From NCBI GenBank assembly GCA_038232935.1, contig JBBSMX010000117.1:1-13427 (forward strand): a stretch of 13,427 nucleotides of DNA. The letters run 5' to 3'. Within the stretch, counting starts at the first letter, position 1. Every line of letters begins with the position of its first letter. A program made the translations under genes and the position numbers. The DNA comes from JBBSMX01 sp038232935. GTDB taxonomy: Bacteria > Bacteroidota > Rhodothermia > Rhodothermales > JANQRZ01. Shown one piece after another: positions 1-5,864 of the stretch. The notes under the pieces are model-generated. The model saw only the letters and a list, made by a program, of their open reading frames with translations, was not told the origin of the DNA and made no database searches.

Positions 1-729
1 ACGATCGCCGGCACGCTCTGTCGCACGCTTGGCCGCTCGGGCCGCGAGGTCCTCGCCATCGACGGTGACCCGAACCCGAACCTCGCCATCGTCCTCGGCA
101 TCGAGGGCAACCCGGCTCCGCCGCCGCTCAGCGGGAAGCTGCTGGAGCGCTACGAGGGCGAGGATGGCAAAACCCGCGTCCGGCTCGAAGACTCGGTCGA
201 GGAGGTCTTCCGCACGCACGGCATCGCGGCCCCGGACAACGTGACGCTCCTCCTCCTCGGGAAGCCGGAGCACGCCGGGACGGGCTGCATGTGCAGCTCG
301 CACGCCGTCGTCCGCGAGGTCGTCCACGCTGCCGTCGCCCAGACCGACCGGATCACGGTCCTCGACATGGAGGCCTCGCTGGAGCACATGAAGCGGGGGA
401 CGGCGAAGTACGTGGACGCCCTCTACGTCGTCGTCGAGCCGTACTACCGCTCGCTCGAAGCGGCGGCGCGCATCCAGGAGCTGGCGCGCGAGTTAGAGAT
501 CGAGCAGGTCGCCGTCATTGCCAACAAGGTGCGCAGCGACGAGGACCGCGAGGCCATCGAGCAGTTCTGTGCGAAGCGCGGCCTCGACCTCCGCGCCCTC
601 ATCCCCTTCGACGAGACGCTGGCCAAGGCCGAGCGCGAGGGCCGCTCGATCGTCGAGCTGAACGGGGCGTCCGTGGCGGTCCAGCGGATCACCGAGTTGG
701 GCAACGAAATCTTGGCCTCGGCGGCATAG
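1..729 (+). CDS. CooC-like nickel-insertion ATPase (MinD/ParA-type), 5' truncated by window edge
   Basis: The 242 visible residues read in one frame from base 1 to the TAG at 727. The fragment opens with TIAGTL, which fits the end of a P-loop GKGGxGKTT whose lysine lies just outside the window. DGDPNPNLA (about residues 21-29) is the acidic Walker A' region of CooC proteins. GTGCMCSSH (about 94-102) carries the CXC pair that in CooC of CO dehydrogenase binds nickel and joins the dimer. DMEASLEHMKRGTAK (about 123-137) and a later NKVR closely follow the order seen in CooC. The known family role is ATP-driven nickel insertion into carbon monoxide dehydrogenase. Here the nearest nickel-related gene is a hydrogenase maturation protease, so a HypB-like role for hydrogenase is an equally fair inference. 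The target enzyme must lie to the left. The gene is convergent with the 787-1737 gene, with a hairpin between them. Confidence 0.85.
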   Translation, partial: TIAGTLCRTLGRSGREVLAIDGDPNPNLAIVLGIEGNPAPPPLSGKLLERYEGEDGKTRVRLEDSVEEVFRTHGIAAPDNVTLLLLGKPEHAGTGCMCSSHAVVREVVHAAVAQTDRITVLDMEASLEHMKRGTAKYVDALYVVVEPYYRSLEAAARIQELARELEIEQVAVIANKVRSDEDREAIEQFCAKRGLDLRALIPFDETLAKAEREGRSIVELNGASVAVQRITELGNEILASAA

Positions 730-733
730 AAGA

Positions 734-762
734 AGCGGGGGCGGCGCTGTGCCACCCCCGCT
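734..762. terminator. Bidirectional hairpin terminator between convergent genes
   Basis: AGCGGGGG (734-741) and CCCCCGCT (755-762) form a perfect 8-bp stem. An inner GGC/GCC pairing can extend it after one mismatch. It sits five bases past the stop of the CooC-like gene and 24 bases beyond the stop of the convergent leftward gene. There is no clean T-run on either side (ATAATCCTTC follows on the plus strand), so it may be a stabilising hairpin or an imperfect intrinsic terminator. Confidence 0.6.
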
Positions 763-786
763 GATAATCCTTCGGTCTGCCGGTCT

Positions 787-1737
787 CTATTGCACGGCGA
801 GGGCTAGATCGCCCGTGGGGTGCTCGAAGACCGCCTCGGAGACGGGCGAGGTGAGGTCCACGTCCGAGATGACGTACTCCTCCAGCTTGGTGCCGTTCGA
901 GCGGTAATACGTCTGCCGGTGGCTGAGGACGAGGCCGTCCTCGGGCCGGTGGTCGCTCCAGTAGATCTCCGTCGGCGGCGTGTCGACGGCCTCCAGGTCG
1001 GCGTTCTCGTAGTAGTCGATCTTGCGGATGAGCTTCGTCTCGTCGTCCACGTAGAGCGTCCAGCGGTCGCCGCCGACGCCGTCTTCAAACCCGATGTTCA
1101 GGAGCGACACCGGCCGGCCGGCGAGCGTGGCGCTGCCGCCGTAGACCGGGACGACACCGGGGTCGGTGAGCTTGAACGGCATCGAGAAGCGGTAAAAGGC
1201 GAGCTCCATCGAGCACGTCGGCGTGCACAGGTCCGACTCGCACATCATGTCCATGTCCTGCGCGAGCGGACCGGGCGCGACCGGCTCGCCGTTGAGCGTG
1301 GCCCAGTAGCCGCTGTTGTCCCGTCCGATCCGGGCGATGTCTCCCCCATCGCTCGTCTCCATCACGATCCCGCCGTCGTTGCCGTAGCGGAAGGCGTGGC
1401 GCTCGGTGACGACGCGGACCGGCTGCTCGTCCTCGTCGAAGACGGTGTGGACGCGCGTGAAGGTGCCACCATCGACGGCGTTCCACGGTGCCATCCCCCC
1501 AGCGGCTTCGACGGCGTCAGTGAGGAGCGCCTCGCCCGTCGGCGGGCGCAGGAAGGCCGCCCATGCGATGACACCGACGACGGCGAGCGCGGCGACGGCG
1601 AGGCCAGCGCGCCACAGCATCGTCCGGCGGAGGACGATGGGATCGACGAGGTCCTTGATCTCGTGTCCGACGCGCCGGGGGACCTTGACAGGGGCGTCCT
1701 CGGGTCGGGTCGGGTCGGGGCGAAGCTCGGTGCTCAT
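787..1737 (-). CDS. Membrane-anchored DUF6503-like protein, function unknown
   Basis: The product is 316 aa. I chose the ATG at 1737; a TTG 75 bases upstream would add a low-complexity leader with no support. Residues 1-38 are polar and Pro-rich, 41-63 form a single membrane helix, and the remaining 250 residues should lie outside the cytoplasm. Three cysteines (166, 171, 175) are clustered. FYRFSMPFKLTDPG (181-194) is shared almost exactly with the lipoprotein encoded at 2331-3164, and the order of surrounding motifs matches too (AAGG near the N-terminus, W/Y-rich strands, a YYRSN/SYHSN block near the end), so the two are paralogues. The pattern resembles the DUF6503-type and LolA-like lipoprotein folds, which bind hydrophobic ligands, but no function is known to me. 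It is the last gene of the operon with the hydrogenase protease, 84 bp upstream. The family label comes from memory, not a search. Confidence 0.75.
   Translation of the reverse strand: MSTELRPDPTRPEDAPVKVPRRVGHEIKDLVDPIVLRRTMLWRAGLAVAALAVVGVIAWAAFLRPPTGEALLTDAVEAAGGMAPWNAVDGGTFTRVHTVFDEDEQPVRVVTERHAFRYGNDGGIVMETSDGGDIARIGRDNSGYWATLNGEPVAPGPLAQDMDMMCESDLCTPTCSMELAFYRFSMPFKLTDPGVVPVYGGSATLAGRPVSLLNIGFEDGVGGDRWTLYVDDETKLIRKIDYYENADLEAVDTPPTEIYWSDHRPEDGLVLSHRQTYYRSNGTKLEEYVISDVDLTSPVSEAVFEHPTGDLALAVQ
1702..1720 (+). repeat. CGGGT pentanucleotide repeat with G-quadruplex pattern
   Basis: Four consecutive CGGGT-type units give G3-TC-G3-TC-G3-TC-G4 on the plus strand. This meets the canonical G-quadruplex rule with two-base loops. 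It lies inside the start of the leftward 787-1737 gene, 17 bases from its ATG and on the template strand, and encodes part of the Pro/Asp/Arg-rich leader. Confidence 0.7.
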
Positions 1738-1821
1738 GGCGGATTCCGGTGAGGAAAGAGGTGCGGCGGGGTTAATACTACGAAGTTTCGGGAAGGTTTG
1801 GGCGGAATGCAAGCGGCGGGA

Positions 1822-2334
1822 CTACGACGGCGTGGACGCGCGCTGCCGCTGCTGCGCGATCCAAAGGAGGGAACGCTCCACGGCGGCAGGGACGGCCTCG
1901 TTCACGGACTCGCTCATGCCCCAAACGAAGTCATCGTGTGCGCCGCTCTGGCAGCCGAGAATGTGGACGAGAGGGGGGAGAGCACCCAATGCCCTCGCGA
2001 GCATGAGCGCACGGTTGGGGTTGGCGAAGTGCATGTCGGCGAGGAAGTCCTGCCGCTCCATCGGCGAGAGGTCGTCGATATCGGGCACCTCGGCTTCGAG
2101 GAGGACGAGCTCGCCCGGTGCGAGGCCGCGGTCGACAGCGTCGAGGAGGAGGAGGGCATCGTAGCCGTCCATCAGCTCCTGCACGAGGCTGATCCCGCCG
2201 ATCCCCGTCTCGATCACCTTTGCGCCGTCGGGCACGTCGTCCCGCGCCATCAGGCGGTGGGCGGCCTCGATGCCGAACCCGTCGTCCCCGCGCAGCACGT
2301 TCCCGACGCCGACAATGAGGAGGCGGGGGCTCAT
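1822..2334 (-). CDS. NiFe-hydrogenase maturation endopeptidase (HyaD/HybD/HupD family)
   Basis: A 170-aa protein of normal length for the family. It removes the C-terminal tail of the NiFe-hydrogenase large subunit after nickel has been inserted. GVGNVLRGDDGFG (9-21) is the family signature; Asp18 aligns with the Ni-binding Glu16 of E. coli HybD. Asp65 in LLLLDAVD corresponds to HybD Asp62. The usual SPH histidine is Met92 here, but His102 in DMHFANP probably takes its place, as in the subfamily with D-x-H-xxx-P followed by a GC motif (HILGCQSG, 124-131). The ATG overlaps the TGA of the upstream lipoprotein (ATGA at 2331-2334), so translation is probably coupled. No hydrogenase subunits are visible; they are expected outside the window. 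Confidence 0.9.
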   Translation of the reverse strand: MSPRLLIVGVGNVLRGDDGFGIEAAHRLMARDDVPDGAKVIETGIGGISLVQELMDGYDALLLLDAVDRGLAPGELVLLEAEVPDIDDLSPMERQDFLADMHFANPNRALMLARALGALPPLVHILGCQSGAHDDFVWGMSESVNEAVPAAVERSLLWIAQQRQRASTPS

Positions 2335-3164
2335 CGGGGCAGGGTGAAGAGCGAGTCCGGCAGGGCGCTGTCGAGGCGGACGGCTTCGTTGAGATAAGCC
2401 GACGCCCGCCCCAGCTTCTCGGCTTCCGCGTTCGAGTGGTAGCTCACGCGGCGCATCGGGAGCCGCACGCCGTCGATCTCCGCGATGTCGTGGTACTCGG
2501 TGAAGTCGTAATCATCCGGGTCCGGTCCGAAGCGGAGGTGGTTGGCGACGAGGCGGCCGTCGTCGGCCGCGAAGTAGTAGGTCCACGTGTGCAGCCCGGC
2601 AGCGCTGCCGGCCCCTTCGTCATACTCCGCCCGCACGGCATCGACCACAACGCCGCCCAACGTTTCGCGCCCGGCGTAGCTCAGCCGCGTGCCGGGGTCG
2701 GTGAGCTTGAACGGCATCCCCATCACGTAGTGCGAGCCGAAGGTAGAGTTCCACGCCTGATTCCGGTCGGCCTCCGTCGTCGCCTGTTCGCCGTCGATCC
2801 ACTTCCCCACCTCGTCGCCGTCGTTGACGAGGAGGATGTCCCGCCCCTCGTCATCTTCGTAAGTGACGCGCATTTTCAGGTCGGGACGGAGGGCGTATTG
2901 GTGGTGCTGCACGACACGCCGCGCCTCAGCCCCGGTCGAGTCGAAGAACGTGATCGTCTTCTGGTAATCGAGTGCGGGCGCGGCGGCCCACGCCTCCCAG
3001 CCTCCGGCCGCCTCGATGCCGCGCCGGACGACCTCGCCTGCGCGATCGCCCGGCAAGCGAGCCATTGGGGCTTCGACGGATTCTGTCTGTGGATTGGACT
3101 CCGGTTCGCACCCGACGAGAGTGGAGCAGAGGAGCGGGGCGATGAGGAACAGGGCGAGGCGCAT
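2331..3164 (-). CDS. Lipoprotein, DUF6503-like, function unknown
   Basis: The product is 277 aa from the ATG at 3164. The open frame extends upstream to 3512, but that extension is antisense to the next gene and the ATG at 3164 is followed directly by a type II signal peptide: MRLALFLIAP, then a lipobox LVGC with the lipidated cysteine at 19. The mature protein is predominantly beta-like with W/Y-rich strands. MGMPFKLTDPG (148-158) matches the membrane-anchored paralogue at 787-1737. The residue after the lipid Cys is Glu, not Asp, so the inner-membrane retention signal known from E. coli is absent. Its stop overlaps the start of the hydrogenase protease, which places both in one operon. The operon begins in the divergent gap at 3165-3303. 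A role in the envelope next to a hydrogenase is inference from context only. Confidence 0.8.
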   Translation of the reverse strand: MRLALFLIAPLLCSTLVGCEPESNPQTESVEAPMARLPGDRAGEVVRRGIEAAGGWEAWAAAPALDYQKTITFFDSTGAEARRVVQHHQYALRPDLKMRVTYEDDEGRDILLVNDGDEVGKWIDGEQATTEADRNQAWNSTFGSHYVMGMPFKLTDPGTRLSYAGRETLGGVVVDAVRAEYDEGAGSAAGLHTWTYYFAADDGRLVANHLRFGPDPDDYDFTEYHDIAEIDGVRLPMRRVSYHSNAEAEKLGRASAYLNEAVRLDSALPDSLFTLPR

Positions 3165-3303
3165 CGGCGAGCGAAACGAGAGTGAGGAGGCCGGCAGGAT
3201 ACGAAGAAGTGTGAAGATTCGCCGAGCCTCGGAACGCTGTAGTATACCCCAGACCGTATAGCTCCTACGACGCAGGTTTTTACCACCATCGAAGAGGATC
3301 ATC
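3165..3303. promoter_or_regulatory. Divergent promoter region between hydrogenase-protease operon and mer-like operon
   Basis: This 139-bp gap separates the divergent first genes of the two operons and must contain both promoters. It is distinctly AT-richer than its surroundings around 3239-3290. GTATAC (3242-3247) and GTATAG (3256-3261) give an inner dyad TATAC-N8-GTATA, and CGTA (3255-3258) with TACG (3266-3269) gives a second dyad with a 7-base centre. Either could be a regulator site, possibly for the MerR protein encoded at 6287. I could not place convincing -35/-10 elements or a Bacteroidota TTTG...TAnnTTTG promoter. Confidence 0.4.
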
Positions 3304-3570
3304 ATGTCTACCGCCCGAAAAGTCGAAGTCTTTACCGCCGGCTGCCCCGTCTGCGACGACACCGTCCAGCTCGTCCAGCGCCTCGCCTGCGACGCGTGCG
3401 AGGTTGACGTGCTCAACCTGAACGACGAGGCCGTCGCTCGCCGCGCGGCCGACCTCGGCATCCGCTCCGTCCCCGCCGTCGTCGTCGACGGCACGCTGGC
3501 GGGGTGCTGCACCGGGGGCGGCGTGACCGAGGAGGCCCTCCGCGCCGAGGGCGTCGGTCAGCCCGCTTGA
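3304..3570 (+). CDS. Small thioredoxin/glutaredoxin-like protein with six cysteines
   Basis: The product is 88 aa, cytosolic, with no signal peptide. It has a compact thioredoxin-like fold: beta strand VEVFTA, active-site CPVC (Cys14, Cys17) at the start of a helix, strand CEVDVLNL, then SVPAVVVDG with the cis-proline at 57. Beyond the active site it has two further cysteine pairs, CDAC (29-32) and Cys68-Cys69, uncommon for so small a thioredoxin. It resembles the glutaredoxin-like thioredoxin_3 type found in metal-resistance operons. Likely role (inference): thiol exchange or handing of soft metal ions between the other cysteine proteins of the operon. It is the first gene of the rightward operon, 21 bp before the next. 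AGAGGA nine bases before the ATG is the only purine-rich ribosome-site candidate in the window. Confidence 0.8.
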   Translation: MSTARKVEVFTAGCPVCDDTVQLVQRLACDACEVDVLNLNDEAVARRAADLGIRSVPAVVVDGTLAGCCTGGGVTEEALRAEGVGQPA

Positions 3571-3591
3571 TCCCACCACGCAACCGACGCC

Positions 3592-4023
3592 ATGTCTGCA
3601 CTCCCCACCCCTACGCTGGTCGAGGTCGGCCTCATTGGGCTCGGGCTCAACGCCGCCTGGGAGGTCGCCCAGCTCCGGCCGCTCTATACGTGCTGGGAGC
3701 ACTGGAGTCCGATGCAGCGCGTGCTCTGCCCCCTCGCCGCCGTGCTCGGCGATGCCGTCGCCGTCGTCGCGGTCGCGTGGGGGGCGAGCCTGCTCGTCGG
3801 GTCGGCGGCCCTCATGCCGCCGAACGGTGCGGGCGTACTTGCGCTCGTAGCGCTGGCCTTCCCGCTCAGCGTGGTGCTGGAACGGCTGGCCCTCGCGCTC
3901 GACCTCTGGCGCTACAAGCCCGCGATGCCGACGGCGCCGGTGCTCGGGCGCAGCGTGGGCCTCGCTCCCATCGCTCAGATCACTGTGCTTCCCGCCGTGA
4001 GCGTGGTCCTCGCCACCCTCTGA
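3592..4023 (+). CDS. Four-helix integral membrane protein, function unknown
   Basis: The product is 143 aa with four hydrophobic segments at about 8-27, 47-70, 80-103 and 121-141. Conserved-looking polar features inside or next to the helices are NAAWE (20-24), RPLYxCWEHW (29-38), LGD (52-54), LER (96-98), WRYKPAMP (106-113) and GLAPIAQ (123-129). I recall similar small proteins in Bacteroidota with the NxxWE...PLY and WxYxxxMPxxP pattern, but no assigned function. It has only Cys34 and Cys46 and lacks the cysteine pairs of MerT, MerC or MerF, so it is not an obvious mercury channel. Its place between a thioredoxin and a copper-storage protein suggests a link with metal or thiol chemistry at the membrane, but that is inference. 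No Shine-Dalgarno sequence precedes the ATG. Confidence 0.65.
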   Translation: MSALPTPTLVEVGLIGLGLNAAWEVAQLRPLYTCWEHWSPMQRVLCPLAAVLGDAVAVVAVAWGASLLVGSAALMPPNGAGVLALVALAFPLSVVLERLALALDLWRYKPAMPTAPVLGRSVGLAPIAQITVLPAVSVVLATL

Positions 4024-4053
4024 TTGTACCACGAGCCGATTGCACCATGAGCC
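4023..4053 (+). repeat. Imperfect tandem direct repeat (15 bp, 16-bp period)
   Basis: ATTGTACCACGAGCC (4023-4037) is followed after one base by ATTGCACCATGAGCC (4039-4053), with 13 of 15 bases identical. It begins on the last base of the preceding gene's stop codon. It may be a small duplication or a direct-repeat protein site ahead of the Csp gene. Confidence 0.6.
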
Positions 4054-4064
4054 ACCACGGGGCG

Positions 4065-4103
4065 GGCCCCTGGCCCCACGTCCGTCTTGTTACCCCAGGG
4101 GCC
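4065..4103 (+). terminator. Hairpin ahead of the Csp gene (attenuator or internal terminator)
   Basis: GGCCCCTGG (4065-4073) and CCAGGGGCC (4095-4103) form a perfect 9-bp GC-rich stem with a 21-base loop. A pyrimidine stretch ATCTCTTTCTTC follows. It lies within the only large gap of the operon (115 bp) and 35 bases before the Csp start codon. It could reduce read-through from the first two genes or act as a leader structure; the interrupted T-run makes a strong terminator doubtful. Confidence 0.5.
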
Positions 4104-4138
4104 ATCTCTTTCTTCGTACACCAACCGCCGCACTTCAC

Positions 4139-4465
4139 ATGGTTACCCTCTCGCAAGAACTCAAGGCGTGTATCGACGCCTGTAACGACTGCATCACCGC
4201 CGCAAACGCCTGCCTCTCGCAGCACATCGGCGAGGAGGCGATGGAACGCTGCCTCCGGCTCTGCCTCGACTGCACCGATCTCTGCTCGGCGTGCGTCCAG
4301 ATGATGGCGCGCGACTCCGGCTATGTCGCCCGTGTCTGCGGCATCTGCGCCGACCTGTGCTCGGCCTGCGCCGACGAGTGCGCGAAGTTCGACTCCGAGG
4401 CGTGCCAGGCCTGCGCCGAGGCGTGCCGCCGCTGCGCCGAACAATGCCGCCAGATGGCGGCCTGA
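4139..4465 (+). CDS. Cytosolic four-helix-bundle copper storage protein (Csp/DUF326 type)
   Basis: The product is 108 aa from the ATG at 4139. The open frame continues upstream to an ATG at 4040, but that part contains the repeat and hairpin and does not look like a protein. There are 19 cysteines (11, 15, 18, 25, 38, 42, 45, 49, 52, 67, 70, 74, 77, 81, 89, 92, 96, 99, 103), nearly all in CxxC or CxxxC spacing along four amphipathic helices. This is the layout of Csp proteins, which bind many Cu(I) ions inside a helix bundle; the cytosolic Csp3 type has about this many cysteines. No Tat or Sec signal precedes it, so it should stay in the cytoplasm. Next to a MerT-like importer and an Hg-type MerR, it might store Hg(II) or another soft metal, which is inference. 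It is 5 bp from the next gene. Confidence 0.92.
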   Translation: MVTLSQELKACIDACNDCITAANACLSQHIGEEAMERCLRLCLDCTDLCSACVQMMARDSGYVARVCGICADLCSACADECAKFDSEACQACAEACRRCAEQCRQMAA

Positions 4466-4470
4466 CCCTT

Positions 4471-5334
4471 ATGCGTGCTCTCACTCCCATCCTCCTGTGC
4501 CTGCTGGCCAGTACCCTCCTCGGGAGCTCGCTCCTCGGGCGTCCGGCGCGAGCGCAGGGCGGACACGGCCCCGTCTTCGGCCTCGCCACGCCGACGCTCC
4601 CCGAGGGGGCGTGGAACGGCGACGCCACGCTGATGTCCGTCGGCCGCGGGGGCGAGCGCGCCTTCATGGCGCGGCAGACGCTTCGCTACGGGCTCACGGC
4701 CGACGTCCAACTCAACCTCTCCGTCCCCGAGACCCTCGCCCGTCTCCCGAGCCCGCCGCACACGCGGATCGGGACGATGATGGGTGGGATGGGCGACCTC
4801 GAAGCCCTCGCCCTCTGGCGCTTCCACAAGCGCTACCCCGGCGTCGGACGGCGGGTCGAGTCCACGCTCCTCGTGAGTGCGCTCGTCCCGGTCGTGGCTG
4901 AGCGGGGCGGCATCGCAGTAGGGCCGGGGGCGAACGGCGCTGTCGTGACGGGCTACGCCTCGCGGAGCCTCTACGGGTGGATCGGGGCCGGAGTGCAGGG
5001 CTATCTCGCCCGCGACGGCGACCGGCTCAGCCCGCTCGCCTACGCCAGCGCCGTCGTCGGCTACCGGCCGCCCTTCTTCCAGGGCGACTACCCCAAGCCC
5101 GACGTCCGCTTCTTCGTCGAGGCCGTCGCCGAGTCGGCGGGCCGGGACCGGGTGGCGGGCGTGCCTGTCGCCGTGAGCGGGGGCGAGCGGGTGTTCGTCG
5201 GGCCGACCGTGCTTGGGCTCTACCGGGCGTGGGGACTCGGGGCGGGCGTGCTCTTCCCTGTGGTTCAGCGGCTGAACGGGCCGCAACCCCGCGAGGCCGC
5301 TCGCCTCGCCGTCAACCTCTCCTACTGGTTCTAA
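4471..5334 (+). CDS. Secreted beta-barrel-like outer-membrane protein
   Basis: The product is 287 aa. I chose the ATG at 4471 because a Sec signal peptide follows directly: hydrophobic core at about 6-22, then RPARA with likely cleavage before Gln29. The mature chain is rich in Gly and aromatic residues in alternating strand patterns, starts GPVFGLATPTLPEGAW, and ends in LSYWF, the terminal aromatic typical of outer-membrane beta-barrels. It contains almost no cysteine after the signal peptide, so it is not itself a soft-metal store. I recall similar proteins annotated as transporter or hypothetical near metal-resistance genes of Bacteroidota-like bacteria, but cannot name the family firmly. 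A role as an outer-membrane channel that brings metal to the periplasmic HMA protein encoded 12 bp downstream is inference. Confidence 0.65.
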   Translation: MRALTPILLCLLASTLLGSSLLGRPARAQGGHGPVFGLATPTLPEGAWNGDATLMSVGRGGERAFMARQTLRYGLTADVQLNLSVPETLARLPSPPHTRIGTMMGGMGDLEALALWRFHKRYPGVGRRVESTLLVSALVPVVAERGGIAVGPGANGAVVTGYASRSLYGWIGAGVQGYLARDGDRLSPLAYASAVVGYRPPFFQGDYPKPDVRFFVEAVAESAGRDRVAGVPVAVSGGERVFVGPTVLGLYRAWGLGAGVLFPVVQRLNGPQPREAARLAVNLSYWF

Positions 5335-5346
5335 CCGACCCCTGAC

Positions 5347-5853
5347 ATGAACATCTTCTCTCGCGTATTCGCTCTCATTGTGCTCGCCGCGCTCCTCGCG
5401 CCCGACCCCGCCCACGCCCAGCTTCAGGAGGTACGGCAGACCGTCTTCGGGATGGACTGCGCTCCCTGTGCCTACGCCCTCGAACGCCGCCTCGGCAGCC
5501 TCGATGGGGTGGACGAGGTGACGGTCAGCCTGAACGATGGCGAGGCCGTCGTGCAGCTTCGCGGGGAGAACAGCACCGACCTCGGCGCTCTCCGCACCGC
5601 CGTCCGGGATGCCGGCTTCGACCCCCGCGAGACGACGCTCCGCGTGGCCGGCACGCTCCGCCGCGACGGCGACCGGTGGGTGCTCGTGACTCCCACCGGC
5701 GAGCGGTTCCGCGTCGAGACCGCGGCCGATGCGGCGGCCCGTGCGGCGCTCCGCGAGCGCGTCGGCCACCGCATCGTCGTGACCGGCCGCGTGGCCGAGG
5801 GGGAAGCGTCCGAGGCAGGGTGGTCCCTCCAGCGCGCGGCCCTGACCTCTTAG
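5347..5853 (+). CDS. Secreted HMA-domain metal-binding protein (MerP-like) with C-terminal extension
   Basis: The product is 168 aa. A Sec signal peptide (1-24, cleavage AHA/QLQ) directs it to the periplasm. Residues 29-95 form a heavy-metal-associated ferredoxin-like domain with the metal motif GMDCAPC (Cys38, Cys41), then DGVDEVTVSLNDGEAVVQ and an AVRDAGF helix, all in the canonical order. MerP, the periplasmic mercury carrier, ends at this point (about 91 aa); this protein continues for some 70 residues. The extension (about 98-166) has the pattern LRVAGTL, WVLVTP, RFRVE, then RIVVTGRV, which resembles a small OB-fold. It has no cysteine. It likely delivers soft metal to the MerT-like protein whose gene starts 11 bp downstream. 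Because HMA domains also bind Cu(I), the metal cannot be fixed from this gene alone. Confidence 0.85.
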   Translation: MNIFSRVFALIVLAALLAPDPAHAQLQEVRQTVFGMDCAPCAYALERRLGSLDGVDEVTVSLNDGEAVVQLRGENSTDLGALRTAVRDAGFDPRETTLRVAGTLRRDGDRWVLVTPTGERFRVETAADAAARAALRERVGHRIVVTGRVAEGEASEAGWSLQRAALTS

Positions 5854-5864
5854 CCTCTTCCTCG

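Noticed and set aside
820..1752. A 310-codon rightward open frame
   Set aside because: It is antisense to the DUF6503-like gene, which has a membrane helix and a paralogue nearby.
3165..3512. N-terminal extension of the lipoprotein to 3512
   Set aside because: The extension overlaps the thioredoxin gene antisense and would bury the lipoprotein signal peptide that begins at 3164.
3592..4023. Four-helix membrane protein as MerC or MerF
   Set aside because: It lacks the vicinal and CxxC cysteine pairs required for mercury transfer in those families.
4040..4138. N-terminal extension of the Csp protein as a Tat or Sec signal
   Set aside because: The 33 extra residues have no twin-arginine motif or hydrophobic core, and the DNA is taken up by a repeat and a hairpin.
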